A DNA stretch of 64,000 nt. It comes from Chloroflexi bacterium HGW-Chloroflexi-10. Its GTDB lineage: Bacteria > Chloroflexota > Anaerolineae > Anaerolineales > Anaerolineaceae. The stretch spans positions 1-64,000 of the forward strand of contig PHBZ01000034.1 in assembly GCA_002840755.1 (NCBI GenBank), given 5' to 3'. The position numbers were made by a program, and so were the translations under genes. Numbering within the stretch: position 1 is the stretch's first letter; each line of letters begins with the position of its first letter. This document shows, in pieces, positions 25,255 to 32,698 of this stretch. Below the pieces are notes generated by a model that was not told where the DNA came from, searched no databases, and saw only the letters and a list, made by a program, of their open reading frames with translations.

Positions 25255-26160
25255 CTACCCGCCTGGCACCACGGTTCCGGCAGCGAGGAAGAAGAAGATA
25301 ACCACGTCCTGCAGGAAATGAATCCACCATGTCCAGCAAAAGCCGCGCGTTTCGAGCATGGCTTTGGTAAGTATCCACCCCATGAATCCAGCCAGGAGAA
25401 TACCCAGCCAGCCGTAGGGGACGCCGTAGAAGTGGGCAATGCCGAAGAAGGCTGCGCTGATTCCCCAGGTGTGCAGTTTGCCGATGACGGATTCGAGCGG
25501 AGCCAGGACAGCAGAGCGGTAAAGCACCTCTTCATTGAAGGCGTTCATCGCGGCCATGAGCAAAATAGCGGGCAGCAGATAGAGGGTCTGCGTCATGATG
25601 TTGGTTGGGGTGCGGCTGGTGAACCACAATACCAGGCCGACGCCGGCGGAGAGGTAGATGGAATATTGCCCACCGAAGCGTATCCACGATTCGGGTTTGG
25701 GGAAGCCCAGCCATTTCACCGGGGTGATCGGTGCGTTTAATTTTCCGGGGACGAGAAACATGGATTTGAAACGAAAGCCAAGCAGGAAGAGGACGGCAAT
25801 CATAGCCAGTGAGACGGCCAGTTTGCCAAATTGTTCGGGCTGCATACTGGAGATAAAGCTGCCATTGCCAAGCAGTTTGGTGAGAAAGGGAATCTCGTAA
25901 TTAAAGCGATTGAGTAACGCTGGCGCGGCAAGCAGGGTAAAAAGCACCACGCTGAATGCCCGCATCGTTCGGATGATTTTGAGCAGGAAAGTTAGGGCAA
26001 AGAATACAGCCAGGATGATCAGCCGGACAGGAAAAAGCCAGCCAGGGACGCCGCCGAAAAATTCACGGCAGATGATATCGGGCAGAAGGCTGGCAAGCAG
26101 CATGAGCGCCCAGGCGGTAAGAGTGAGGGTACGTTGGCTGGTGAAGGTTGGTGTGGTCAT
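25255..26160 (-). CDS. CPBP-family intramembrane protease
   Basis: 301 residues with about eight hydrophobic helices. The CPBP (CAAX protease and bacteriocin-processing, formerly Abi) motifs are present: NAFNEEVLYRSAVLAPL (Glu-Glu-x3-Arg), FFGIAHFYG (metal-binding His), and WWIHFLQDVVIF. Many bacterial members process signal peptides or modulate cell-envelope stress; the substrate cannot be deduced. It is convergent with the APH-family gene, with 73 bases between them. Confidence 0.8.
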   Translation of the reverse strand: MTTPTFTSQRTLTLTAWALMLLASLLPDIICREFFGGVPGWLFPVRLIILAVFFALTFLLKIIRTMRAFSVVLFTLLAAPALLNRFNYEIPFLTKLLGNGSFISSMQPEQFGKLAVSLAMIAVLFLLGFRFKSMFLVPGKLNAPITPVKWLGFPKPESWIRFGGQYSIYLSAGVGLVLWFTSRTPTNIMTQTLYLLPAILLMAAMNAFNEEVLYRSAVLAPLESVIGKLHTWGISAAFFGIAHFYGVPYGWLGILLAGFMGWILTKAMLETRGFCWTWWIHFLQDVVIFFFLAAGTVVPGG

Positions 26161-26306
26161 GGCTGGCTCCGGTTTTGTAAAGAGATACTAAAAACGATTA
26201 CCAGTTTATTGTAAATGTGATGGTGCCTCAGGAGCCTATCCAAAAGGATAAAGGTTTGGTGTCTGATGACCAGAAAACTCTTAACTATGAAACAATACAA
26301 AGAAAG

Positions 26307-26954
26307 TTAAGGGAGAATTAATTTCGTCAAGGCGTTGATTAACCAATTTTTGTATTTTTCAATTGTCCAGTTGCGGTCTTTTACCAGCAGGGTATACATT
26401 TCGCCACTGGTGAGCGCCCACACCGTTTCGGCTGCATCGTGCGGGGAAAGCCCTTTTTGAATAGGACCATTGGCTAGAAGGGCATTGATAAAGATTTCAA
26501 GGCGCATGGCTCGTTCAGCCAGTATGTTTTGCAGCATTTCAGCAATATCCGGTTCGGTCTTTGATGCTGAGCGCATGACTTCGAAAAGTGGGGCGACGCG
26601 GCTCATGATGACTGCCATGTCTATTACGAAGAGGTGGATCTGGCGATGTTGGTCCTGGTTCTGTTTTACCGCCAGGGCACCCTCACGCTGCCAGACAGGG
26701 ATAGGTTGATCATCACCAACGAGAGATACATTGATCAACTCGGCGAGTAAAGCACGTTTGTTGCCAAATGCAGCGTAGACGGTTTCTACGGCTACTCCGG
26801 CTGCCAGTGCAATGGATTCGAGGGTGGCGCCTGTATAGCCGCGATCAATGAACAAAACCCGGGCCGCTTCGATGATCTGCAGACGGGTTAACCGCGCCTG
26901 TTCTTTGCGGCGGGTTGAGTTATAGGATCGTTTTTTAACAGGTTTGGTTTCCAT
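26307..26954 (-). CDS. TetR-family transcriptional regulator
   Basis: 215 residues. The N-terminal helix-turn-helix (residues about 20-65) contains IIEAARVLFIDRGYTGATLE, IALAAGVAVETVYAAFGNKR, the typical TetR pattern with an Arg/Lys-rich tail before it. The remaining helices form the ligand and dimer domain. It is transcribed divergently from an ICMT-like gene, across a 94-bp interval containing a perfect 31-bp inverted repeat. It most likely represses that operon and itself. The ligand is unknown. Confidence 0.88.
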   Translation of the reverse strand: METKPVKKRSYNSTRRKEQARLTRLQIIEAARVLFIDRGYTGATLESIALAAGVAVETVYAAFGNKRALLAELINVSLVGDDQPIPVWQREGALAVKQNQDQHRQIHLFVIDMAVIMSRVAPLFEVMRSASKTEPDIAEMLQNILAERAMRLEIFINALLANGPIQKGLSPHDAAETVWALTSGEMYTLLVKDRNWTIEKYKNWLINALTKLILP

Positions 26955-26960
26955 AATATC

Positions 26961-27015
26961 TTGACAATTATAATCTAATTTGTTATATTAAATACAGTTT
27001 TACTGTATTTAATAT
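26961..27015 (+). promoter_or_regulatory. Divergent promoter region with perfect TetR-type operator
   Basis: TTGACA (26961-26966), 17 bases, TATATT (26984-26989) form a strong plus-strand promoter for the ICMT-like gene. Overlapping it is a perfect inverted repeat, 26985-26998 and 27002-27015 (14-bp arms, TTT spacer), ideally placed to block the start point. The minus-strand TetR promoter must pass through the same interval. Confidence 0.82.
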
Positions 27016-27048
27016 ATTGTTGCTTTAGTATAAAAAAAGAGGTAGTGT

Positions 27049-27534
27049 ATGTCAACAGAAGAATATGATATGAATACAAAAGATCATCCCCAATTGGTTG
27101 TTAACCCGTTTATCATCTATATTGGGATCGGTTTGGCCGCAGTTTTATTGCAGTCGGTCGTGCCACTGCCATTTTTCCCCTCTACAGCGTCGAAAATTAT
27201 TGGGATTACCATGTTGATCATCAATATGTTAATTGGTATACCTGCGGTTTGGGGAATGTTAAAGGCAAATACATCACCCAACCCAAGAAAGTCTTCAACA
27301 ACCCTGATCTTTTCCGGGCCTTACCGGTTTTCACGCAATCCTATGTATATCGGACTGACATTGATATATACAGGGATTTTGAGCGGCTTTCAAATTACCT
27401 GGGGAATCGTCTTTCTGCCGCTGGTTATCTGGTTGATCTCGGTTTGGGTAATAGACCCGGAGGAAAAGTATCTCTCCACAAAATTTGGGGACCATTACCA
27501 GCAATATACAAAAACCGTTCGCCGCTGGATTTAA
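27049..27534 (+). CDS. Isoprenylcysteine/phospholipid methyltransferase-like (ICMT/PEMT) membrane protein
   Basis: 161 residues, ATG 27049 with GAGG upstream (ATG 27070 also possible). Four hydrophobic helices: FIIYIGIGLAAVLL, TASKIIGITMLIINMLIGIP, a central LTLIYTGIL segment and IVFLPLVIWLISV. The GPYRFSRNPMYIGL motif and the C-terminal IDPEEKYLSTKFGDHYQQYT segment are the PEMT/ICMT hallmarks, which bind SAM at the membrane. It is the first gene of the operon controlled by the adjacent TetR operator. The substrate, a lipid or lipophilic small molecule, is not known. Confidence 0.82.
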   Translation: MSTEEYDMNTKDHPQLVVNPFIIYIGIGLAAVLLQSVVPLPFFPSTASKIIGITMLIINMLIGIPAVWGMLKANTSPNPRKSSTTLIFSGPYRFSRNPMYIGLTLIYTGILSGFQITWGIVFLPLVIWLISVWVIDPEEKYLSTKFGDHYQQYTKTVRRWI

Positions 27535-27569
27535 CAGTAAACAATTTAAATTCTAAAAAGGAGTATCAA

Positions 27570-27977
27570 ATGCCTGTGGAAATGAACCAACAAATAGCTC
27601 GGAGGATTATTGAAGAAGGATTGAGCGCGCATAACCTCAGTTTGATTGATGAATACTTTGACCCCAATTACATTGAGAATCAGTTTGGGTTGAAACCAAC
27701 CATCGCCGGAATGAAGGAAGATTTTGAATTTCTTTATCATGCTTTTCCGGATTATCATCTGGAGATTAATGATATGGTCACCGAAGGAGATAAGGTTTGG
27801 TTACGGATGACTTGCACCGGGACAAATAGTGGTGGATTTATGGGTCAGCCGAATGGCAAATCATTTAAAGTTACTGTATTGGATACGCTGCGGTTCAAAA
27901 ATGGACGAGTAGTGGAGCATTGGGGCGTACCTGACCGGTTTCACTTGCTGGTGCAGCTTGGTATGCTGCCTACTTGA
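27570..27977 (+). CDS. SnoaL-like/ester-cyclase-family polyketide-cyclase-like protein
   Basis: 135 residues from ATG 27570 with AAAGGAG upstream. A longer frame reaching back to 27249 overlaps the previous gene and is rejected. The cone-shaped SnoaL fold is visible as a helical N-terminus (NQQIARRIIEEGLSAHNL), FDPNYIENQF, the DFEFLYHAFPDYHLEINDMV block, VWLRMTCTGTNSGGFMG and FKNGRVVEHWGVPD. SnoaL-like members act as aldol cyclases, hydrolases or unknown small-molecule enzymes. It is co-transcribed with the ICMT-like gene under the TetR operator. Confidence 0.8.
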   Translation: MPVEMNQQIARRIIEEGLSAHNLSLIDEYFDPNYIENQFGLKPTIAGMKEDFEFLYHAFPDYHLEINDMVTEGDKVWLRMTCTGTNSGGFMGQPNGKSFKVTVLDTLRFKNGRVVEHWGVPDRFHLLVQLGMLPT

Positions 27978-27992
27978 TTGACTTCTGTAAGT

Positions 27993-28025
27993 CCGGGGAC
28001 TTTGCCTGGCAGGCAAAGTCCCCGG
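27993..28025 (+). terminator. Long perfect hairpin after the SnoaL-like gene
   Basis: CCGGGGACTTTGCCT (27993-28007) and AGGCAAAGTCCCCGG (28011-28025) form a 15-bp perfect stem with a three-base loop. There is no U-tract, so it may be a processing or bidirectional element, or a simple terminator. Confidence 0.6.
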
Positions 28026-28173
28026 TTGATGTAACCTGGACCGAAGAAGCAGATTGACGAAAGAGTATTTCCTACGGTGGATTACAGGGATTCTATTACC
28101 AGGAAAAATCCAAAACAAACTGACGTTCGAAATGAAATATACCTGTCAGGGTATAGCTCTGTAAATCTGAACC

Positions 28174-28509
28174 CTATTTAAATTCTCCATTCACCAACGG
28201 GATCACATTAATCAGCGGCTCTTCATAGGGATGCACACGGCGAACGGCGGCGACGGCTTGCGCGATATGCTGTGCGGAACAGTTGACTTCCAGCTTACAT
28301 TCGCTGCTCTGGCTGATCTGGCCGACTTCACCCAGGTAGGGCTGTGCACCGGGTAGCGGACGCCAGGTGCCGTTAACCGTGCTCCAGGCGAAACAGTGAT
28401 CGTAATTGCCAATCACGCCAGCGCCGGCCTGGTGCAGGGCTTCCATGATGGCAGGCAGGGCTTCTTCGGGAAGGAAGATTTCCAGTTTGTACGTTGTTAA
28501 GTTTTGCAT
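28174..28509 (-). CDS. NIF3/YqfO-type PII-like (CutA-like) domain protein
   Basis: 111 residues, a small ferredoxin-like fold. Motifs: YKLEIFLPEEALPAIMEAL, GAGVIGNYDHCFAW, GTWRPLPGAQPYLGE and HPYEEPLINVIPL, which match the inserted PII/CutA-like domain of NIF3 proteins occurring as a separate short protein (YqfO C-terminal). Function unknown; members are often trimers that bind metal or nucleotides. It lies 36 bases after the DUF190-CBS gene, in the fluoride-riboswitch operon. Confidence 0.72.
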   Translation of the reverse strand: MQNLTTYKLEIFLPEEALPAIMEALHQAGAGVIGNYDHCFAWSTVNGTWRPLPGAQPYLGEVGQISQSSECKLEVNCSAQHIAQAVAAVRRVHPYEEPLINVIPLVNGEFK

Positions 28510-28545
28510 GCTCTATTTTCCTTAAACAATCCTGTTCGAATACAT

Positions 28546-29817
28546 TTATTCGGTTACATAGAAAGAAGTAATCGCTTCCAGCAGGATCTGGCGGTCGACC
28601 AGACCGAGGGGTTTGCCATAACCATCGACAACCACCAACCATTTGCGTGATTCTGCTAGCATTTTTTTGACGGCATCCGCTACAGGTAAATCTGGCGCGG
28701 CTGTTAATGGGCCGGGTGACATTAGGTCAAAGGCGTTTTCTTTCCCGGTAGGCGCTTTGCCAATCCGGCGGAGGGCCTCCTGAATACTGCGCCGTTTGGC
28801 GGGTTGCACGCGGCTGACCACATCCGAGTCGCTGATCAGACCAATGGCTTTGCCATTCGCATCAACTACGATCAGGCGGTTCGAAGCGGTTTTTGTAAAT
28901 TTTTCAATGATGGTGGCCAGGTCATCATCCTGATTAACCATCGGAATTTCACTGCTCATCACATCCGCAATCGTGCGCGCCGCTCCGGATGGTATGGGAG
29001 TGCCTGGTTCACTATGCGGGGCGTTGGCTACCTGGTGCAAAATATCCAGCCGAGAAAGGACCCCTACTAGTTTTCCGTCGTGGTCGACAACGGGTAAACG
29101 CTTCAAACCGGATTTAACCATGCGTGCCGTGGCAACTCCCAGGGATTCTTCCGCTAAAATGGTGGTCACCGGGTGGCTCATCACATCGGTCACTTTCAGT
29201 GGTGAGGTTTCTAACGCGTGTATTTCCTGGTTCAACTCAGTCGCATCCAGGCGAATGGCAACCGAGAGACGCTGCTGAATACCGGCGCGTTCCAACAGGT
29301 CCTCATCGGTCAGGATTCCAACTACCTTTTGGTTGGAATCGACGACCGGCATAGCCTTCAGTGTATTTTCCAGCATTTGTTTCCAGGCCAGGTGGACTGG
29401 CATTTCGGGGCTGAGCGTGACCACCGGGTGGGTCATGACCTCGCTAACCAGCCGGTCTGCCGGGAGTGGGTGTAGAAAGCGCTGGGAATACTTCACAATT
29501 TTTACGTCTTCAAGGGTGATCAATCCTTCGCGCACCATTGGGTACACAATATTGAGAACGGCAGCGATCTTGTCAGCTGTATCGATCACCTCAATCACCA
29601 CCGGTAAATCGTAGGAAAGCACTTCAATATTGGATGAACGAATCCGCGAATGTGCACCGAACCCGGCTATACCGCGGAACACGGTTGCGCCGGCCAGGCC
29701 CTGCGCACGGAATGTCTCCAGTAAGCAGGCATCCAGTGACTTGCCGCGCCAGCGGTCACTTTCACCAATATAGATGCGTAAACACTGCGCTTTTTTCTCC
29801 AAAGAAAGATCAGGCAT
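28546..29817 (-). CDS. DUF190 (PII-like) protein fused to four CBS domains
   Basis: 423 residues. Residues about 10-105 form a DUF190 domain (QCLRIYIGESDRWRGKSL, ATVFRGIAGFG, VVIEVIDTADKI), a PII-like ferredoxin fold often encoded with CrcB. Four CBS domains follow, starting near MTHPVVTL, MSHPVTTI, MSSEIPMV and MSPGPLTA, each with a conserved LPVVD.DG.KLVG-type strand, so two Bateman modules that bind adenosine nucleotides. It sits 25 bases after crcB and lies in its operon. The likely role is sensing of nucleotide status coupled to fluoride stress. This is inference. Confidence 0.85.
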   Translation of the reverse strand: MPDLSLEKKAQCLRIYIGESDRWRGKSLDACLLETFRAQGLAGATVFRGIAGFGAHSRIRSSNIEVLSYDLPVVIEVIDTADKIAAVLNIVYPMVREGLITLEDVKIVKYSQRFLHPLPADRLVSEVMTHPVVTLSPEMPVHLAWKQMLENTLKAMPVVDSNQKVVGILTDEDLLERAGIQQRLSVAIRLDATELNQEIHALETSPLKVTDVMSHPVTTILAEESLGVATARMVKSGLKRLPVVDHDGKLVGVLSRLDILHQVANAPHSEPGTPIPSGAARTIADVMSSEIPMVNQDDDLATIIEKFTKTASNRLIVVDANGKAIGLISDSDVVSRVQPAKRRSIQEALRRIGKAPTGKENAFDLMSPGPLTAAPDLPVADAVKKMLAESRKWLVVVDGYGKPLGLVDRQILLEAITSFYVTE

Positions 29818-29842
29818 AGCTGCCTCCTTTCAGTTAATTTTA

Positions 29843-30223
29843 TTATAGTGATTTTCCCAGGTAAACTCCAATAGCAACTGCGAGAATACCTAAAACGGCG
29901 CTGCCGAACAGGTTGAATAAACCGGGGAGCCATTGTCCTTTCTCTATCAGGACCAGGCTTTCGTAGGTATAGGTGGAAAAAGTAGTGTAAGCACCCAGAA
30001 AACCGACCGATAATAACAGTCGCCAGCGTGGGTCCAATTGCAGCCGGTTGGCAGCCAGGGTAAGAAAAAAACCCAGCAGCAGGCTGCCGCTCAGATTGAT
30101 AAGCAGTGTACCAATAGGGAATGTGGTTCCCCATTTCTGGGCGGCCCAAGTGCCAAACCAGTAGCGTGCGTTTGCGCCAAGAATAGCACCGGCAGAGATC
30201 AGTAAAAATTTTTCCATAAGCAT
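29843..30223 (-). CDS. crcB: Fluoride channel CrcB/Fluc
   Basis: 126 residues with four transmembrane helices. Conserved elements are ILGANARYWFGTW, GTLLINLSGSLLLGFF (pore Asn) and VGFLGAYTTFSTYTYES (the TTFSTF-like Phe-box track). It forms an antiparallel dimer that exports fluoride across the inner membrane. Starts at ATG 30223 or 30217. It is the first gene after a fluoride riboswitch and is followed by the DUF190-CBS and CutA-like genes, all on the minus strand. Confidence 0.95.
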   Translation of the reverse strand: MLMEKFLLISAGAILGANARYWFGTWAAQKWGTTFPIGTLLINLSGSLLLGFFLTLAANRLQLDPRWRLLLSVGFLGAYTTFSTYTYESLVLIEKGQWLPGLFNLFGSAVLGILAVAIGVYLGKSL

Positions 30224-30267
30224 CTGCTCACAATCTGTACCTGTATATGTTGATGCAATGACCTAAT

Positions 30268-30305
30268 AAAAAACCTCTGTTTTTGACAATTGTCAATCAC
30301 AGAGG
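30268..30305 (-). terminator. Riboswitch-controlled intrinsic terminator of the crcB operon
   Basis: On the minus strand CCTCTG (30300-30305) pairs with CAGAGG (30274-30279), with an inner TTGACAATTGTCAA hairpin between them, followed by TTTTTT (30268-30273). The left arm CCTCTG is also part of the riboswitch core (GGCCTCTG), so the ligand-bound fold and the terminator exclude each other. Confidence 0.82.
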
Positions 30306-30357
30306 CCATCAGCACAACGGCGGTTTGAGAAATCTCCAGCGAGCCTCATCGCTGGTT
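30296..30357 (-). promoter_or_regulatory. Fluoride riboswitch (crcB motif)
   Basis: Minus-strand RNA reads CAGCGAUGAGGCUCGCUG, then after a short loop AAACCGCC, then UGCUGAUGGCCUCUGUG. These are the conserved P1/P2 hairpin with GAUGAGG, the AAACCGCC strand and the GCUGAUGGCCUCU pseudoknot partner of the crcB motif (compare the Thermotoga petrophila fluoride aptamer core). Located in the 207-bp leader of crcB. When fluoride binds, it should prevent the downstream terminator hairpin and turn the operon on. Confidence 0.92.
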
Positions 30358-30359
30358 CG

Positions 30360-30388
30360 ATTATACCTTAAGGGTATTGCATACTCAA
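30360..30388 (-). promoter_or_regulatory. Promoter of the crcB riboswitch transcript
   Basis: Minus-strand TTGAGT (30383-30388), 17 bases and TATAAT (30360-30365). The predicted start point, about 30353, lies within the first riboswitch helix. Confidence 0.68.
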
Positions 30389-30430
30389 ATCGCGTATAAT
30401 TATTAAAGCAAATAAGGAATCGAGGATAGC

Positions 30431-31342
30431 ATGGCAGATTTTTCATCCCATCCCATTTTTCTGTTTTCAACGGAAGATTTGCCACCCGTTTTACGAGGGA
30501 TGGCAAACGAAGCGCTTCCCGCAGAACAAACCTGCCAGGGGATTATGCTTGTCCCAGCGGATGTCTATCCGCGCAGTTTGAGCCGCCGGGTAAATCCGCA
30601 GCAGGCATTAATCTTTACAGAAGCGGGAGTGCTGCAGGTTGCCGGGCCGGGCAAGAAAGGCCAGCCGGCGAAAACGCAGTGGATCCCAGTTGATCAGATT
30701 CTAAAACTCAGGTTGAGCATGATCCTGTTATATGGGCGAGTGGAAATTTGGGGTGTGCTGCGGTCCAATGGACAGGTGGTTAAAATCGATCTGGAGTACA
30801 ACACGGTCGGCCAACCGCTGCTGAAGCCAATGCTGCATGCTCTGATTCGTAAGTCCTGGAATGAAAAAGGGAATCTTGCAAAAACACACCCGGTTGATGA
30901 AACTTACTCCAATTTTGTGAATCAATCTTTCAGTTTTTATAATGCTTTAAACAGCGTGGCTTTACAGCTGGATGAAAGAGTGCTGGGGATTGTTTACCAA
31001 CCGGAAATCACTGAACCTTATTTAAAATTTTTCCGACGGGCCATATTTCCACAGAGTGTGGTGGTGATGACTGACCGGCAATTGATCCTCTTGCAGGAAG
31101 ATGTGAGTTTCAAACCCCACCATGAATGGATTTTTACTTTCTGTGCCTGGCATTGGATTGAAGACATCCAACAAAACGACTGCCAGAATTGGCAGCAATT
31201 AACCATTAGCCTTTCGTCATCTTCAGCGCGAGAAAACATAGTCTTCGTTATGGAAGCGAATAATGCTGAAAAACTGAACGCGCTCTGGCAGGCGGTTAGG
31301 GGTAAGGGTGAAACAACTTTGGTTACAGCGGAATGGGTCTAA
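30431..31342 (+). CDS. Uncharacterised cytosolic protein
   Basis: 303 residues, GAGGA just upstream of ATG 30431. No family recognised. It begins FLFSTEDLPPVLRGMANEAL and has three similar-looking beta-rich stretches (QALIFTEAGVLQVAG, QSVVVMTDRQLILLQ, NIVFVMEANNAEKLNALW), the second and third typical of PH-like (bPH) folds that occur in membrane-surface regulators. No signal peptide or membrane segment. Starts divergently from the crcB promoter, about 40 bases apart. Confidence 0.6.
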   Translation: MADFSSHPIFLFSTEDLPPVLRGMANEALPAEQTCQGIMLVPADVYPRSLSRRVNPQQALIFTEAGVLQVAGPGKKGQPAKTQWIPVDQILKLRLSMILLYGRVEIWGVLRSNGQVVKIDLEYNTVGQPLLKPMLHALIRKSWNEKGNLAKTHPVDETYSNFVNQSFSFYNALNSVALQLDERVLGIVYQPEITEPYLKFFRRAIFPQSVVVMTDRQLILLQEDVSFKPHHEWIFTFCAWHWIEDIQQNDCQNWQQLTISLSSSSARENIVFVMEANNAEKLNALWQAVRGKGETTLVTAEWV

Positions 31343-31348
31343 CCGGCG

Positions 31349-31894
31349 TTAATCTTCTTTACGTCGGGCTTTCTTTTCCTTCCAGGCGGTGATGGCATCT
31401 GAAAGGCTCTTTCCCGGGTTGGTTTTGAAGAAATCGCGAATAAAGCGGTTGTATTCAAATTGGTTGTCTATGATGGTTTCCGCTTTTGGCATTTGCTGGG
31501 TGGTGTACCAGCACGTGATCATATCATCCAGTGTCTTCCCAATGTCTTTTTTGACAAAATCGCGCATGGCGGCGTCAAAGTGAAATTTCGGTCCTATTTC
31601 CCGTTCCAGAAAAGCGCGTAAAGGCTCACTGCAGCGCCAGTTGGCGCCGATCACGCTTTCACGGCTGAAGTGGACCGGCATTTTTCCGCTGGGGGTTTTG
31701 GAGCGGAAACTTACAGGTTTCTCAGGTAGTTTGCCGCGGGTTAGAAATCCGCTTATCCGCGCAGCCAACACTTCCTTGGACCCGCCGGTTGGCAAACCCT
31801 GTTGGCGGCAGAATGCAATCAGCTCTTCTTTAAGCCAGTAGAAATCCTGGAAATCGACCAGCAAAATGTCTGGTGTCAGTTCGGGTCGTTTCAT
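31349..31894 (-). CDS. SAP-domain/DUF6434-type protein
   Basis: 181 residues from ATG 31894. The longer frame to 31936 lacks conserved sequence upstream of the MKRPELTPD start. Residues about 12-45 form a SAP-like helix-extended loop-helix (WLKEELIAFCRQQGLPTGGSK), often DNA- or RNA-binding. The C-terminal part holds two repeats of the type FHFDAAMRDFVKKDIGKTLDD and FEYNRFIRDFFKTNPGKSLSD, each ending in a W.... segment (CWYTTQQ, AWKEKK). Matches the DUF6434 SAP-fusion family. Ends six bases from the preceding gene, which is convergent. Confidence 0.68.
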   Translation of the reverse strand: MKRPELTPDILLVDFQDFYWLKEELIAFCRQQGLPTGGSKEVLAARISGFLTRGKLPEKPVSFRSKTPSGKMPVHFSRESVIGANWRCSEPLRAFLEREIGPKFHFDAAMRDFVKKDIGKTLDDMITCWYTTQQMPKAETIIDNQFEYNRFIRDFFKTNPGKSLSDAITAWKEKKARRKED

Positions 31895-31995
31895 CTCAAT
31901 AGTCCTGTCAGTAGTGTCAATCGTCTGGGCCAGCAAATCGGTGAAGTGATTTTAACCTAAAACCTGGTTCATTTGGAAATTAGCTGCGTTTTCAT

Positions 31996-32031
31996 TAAAA
32001 AAACCGGCAGAGAAAAACGATCTCATGCCGG
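31996..32031 (-). terminator. Terminator after the 135-residue protein gene
   Basis: Minus-strand CCGGCA (32026-32031) and GAGA pair with TCTC and TGCCGG (32004-32009) around a short loop, followed by TTTTTTT (31997-32003). Ends the gene at 32060. Confidence 0.85.
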
Positions 32032-32059
32032 ATTATGAATTGGGTTAAAAAATAAATAA

Positions 32060-32467
32060 TTAAATTGCCCGCATACGGTTATTACGCGGATTGTGTTCCA
32101 CTTCTGCCAGCCCAAGGGCTTCCATGAGGGGTGGAATATACATGCCAAAGCGGCCGCGCAGCCCCTTTTTCAGGCCATACCAGCCTCCAACCGGGTTATC
32201 CGCGGAGCGTCCCCAGGCTTCGATGGTATTTTCCTTTGCCGGTTTTTGTTCATCCGCGCTGCCCAGTTCCATCCAGTCACCGTGGGCTTTGAGCATGTCA
32301 TGCAGATCATTGAGGCAGCGGTAGTCGTAATACAACACGGTGCTGCCAACCGTACACACCAACACTTCTTTTTCGTCTTTTACTTCACGGTGCATGGTGT
32401 ATTCTGAAGTAAGCGGCGGTGTTTTAAGCTGCCAGGGATTTTCTTTCGTACCCGTTTCCAAGGTCAT
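32060..32467 (-). CDS. Conserved uncharacterised protein (135 aa)
   Basis: Encodes ENPWQLKTPPLTSEYTMHRE, VLVCTVGSTVLYYDYRCLND, LHDMLKAHGDWMELGSADEQ and AWGRSADNPVGGWYGLKKGL, RGRFGMYIPPLMEALGLAEV. I recognise the same pattern in small proteins of Actinobacteria and Chloroflexota but no function is assigned. AGGAGA precedes ATG 32467. No membrane or catalytic signature. A small frameshifted ORF ends in an ATGA overlap with its start codon. Confidence 0.75.
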   Translation of the reverse strand: MTLETGTKENPWQLKTPPLTSEYTMHREVKDEKEVLVCTVGSTVLYYDYRCLNDLHDMLKAHGDWMELGSADEQKPAKENTIEAWGRSADNPVGGWYGLKKGLRGRFGMYIPPLMEALGLAEVEHNPRNNRMRAI

Positions 32468-32563
32468 GGTTTATCTCCTGTTTCCATTGTCTCAAAGGTT
32501 TCGTAAATAGTAATTTCACCTTTGCCATCAAGTGGGGGCAGCCACTGGCCAGTTCGGCATCAT
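32464..32563 (-). pseudogene. Tiny frameshifted ORF just upstream of the 135-aa gene
   Basis: GGGAGG precedes ATG ATG (32563/32560), which encode MMPN; one base later the frame shows GQWLPPLDGKGEITIYETFE and ends in TGA (32464-32466), overlapping the next ATG by the usual ATGA. The total of 100 bases is one more than a multiple of three, so a single extra base would explain the break. It looks like a 32-residue protein co-translated with the next gene. The evidence is short, so this is tentative. Confidence 0.35.
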
Positions 32564-32698
32564 CCAGCGAACCTCCCGTTGGTGGAATAATAAAATTATA
32601 ACAAAATTTATCTTTATTGTAATTGTTCTGGCGGACTATTTATTTTAGTCATGCAGGTATTTCTGCGAAATTACATTTTTATGTGATGGCATGCGTTA

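Noticed and set aside
27249..27977. 242-codon frame containing the SnoaL-like gene
   Set aside because: The first half lies inside the ICMT-like gene in another frame; AAAGGAG and family sequence support ATG 27570.
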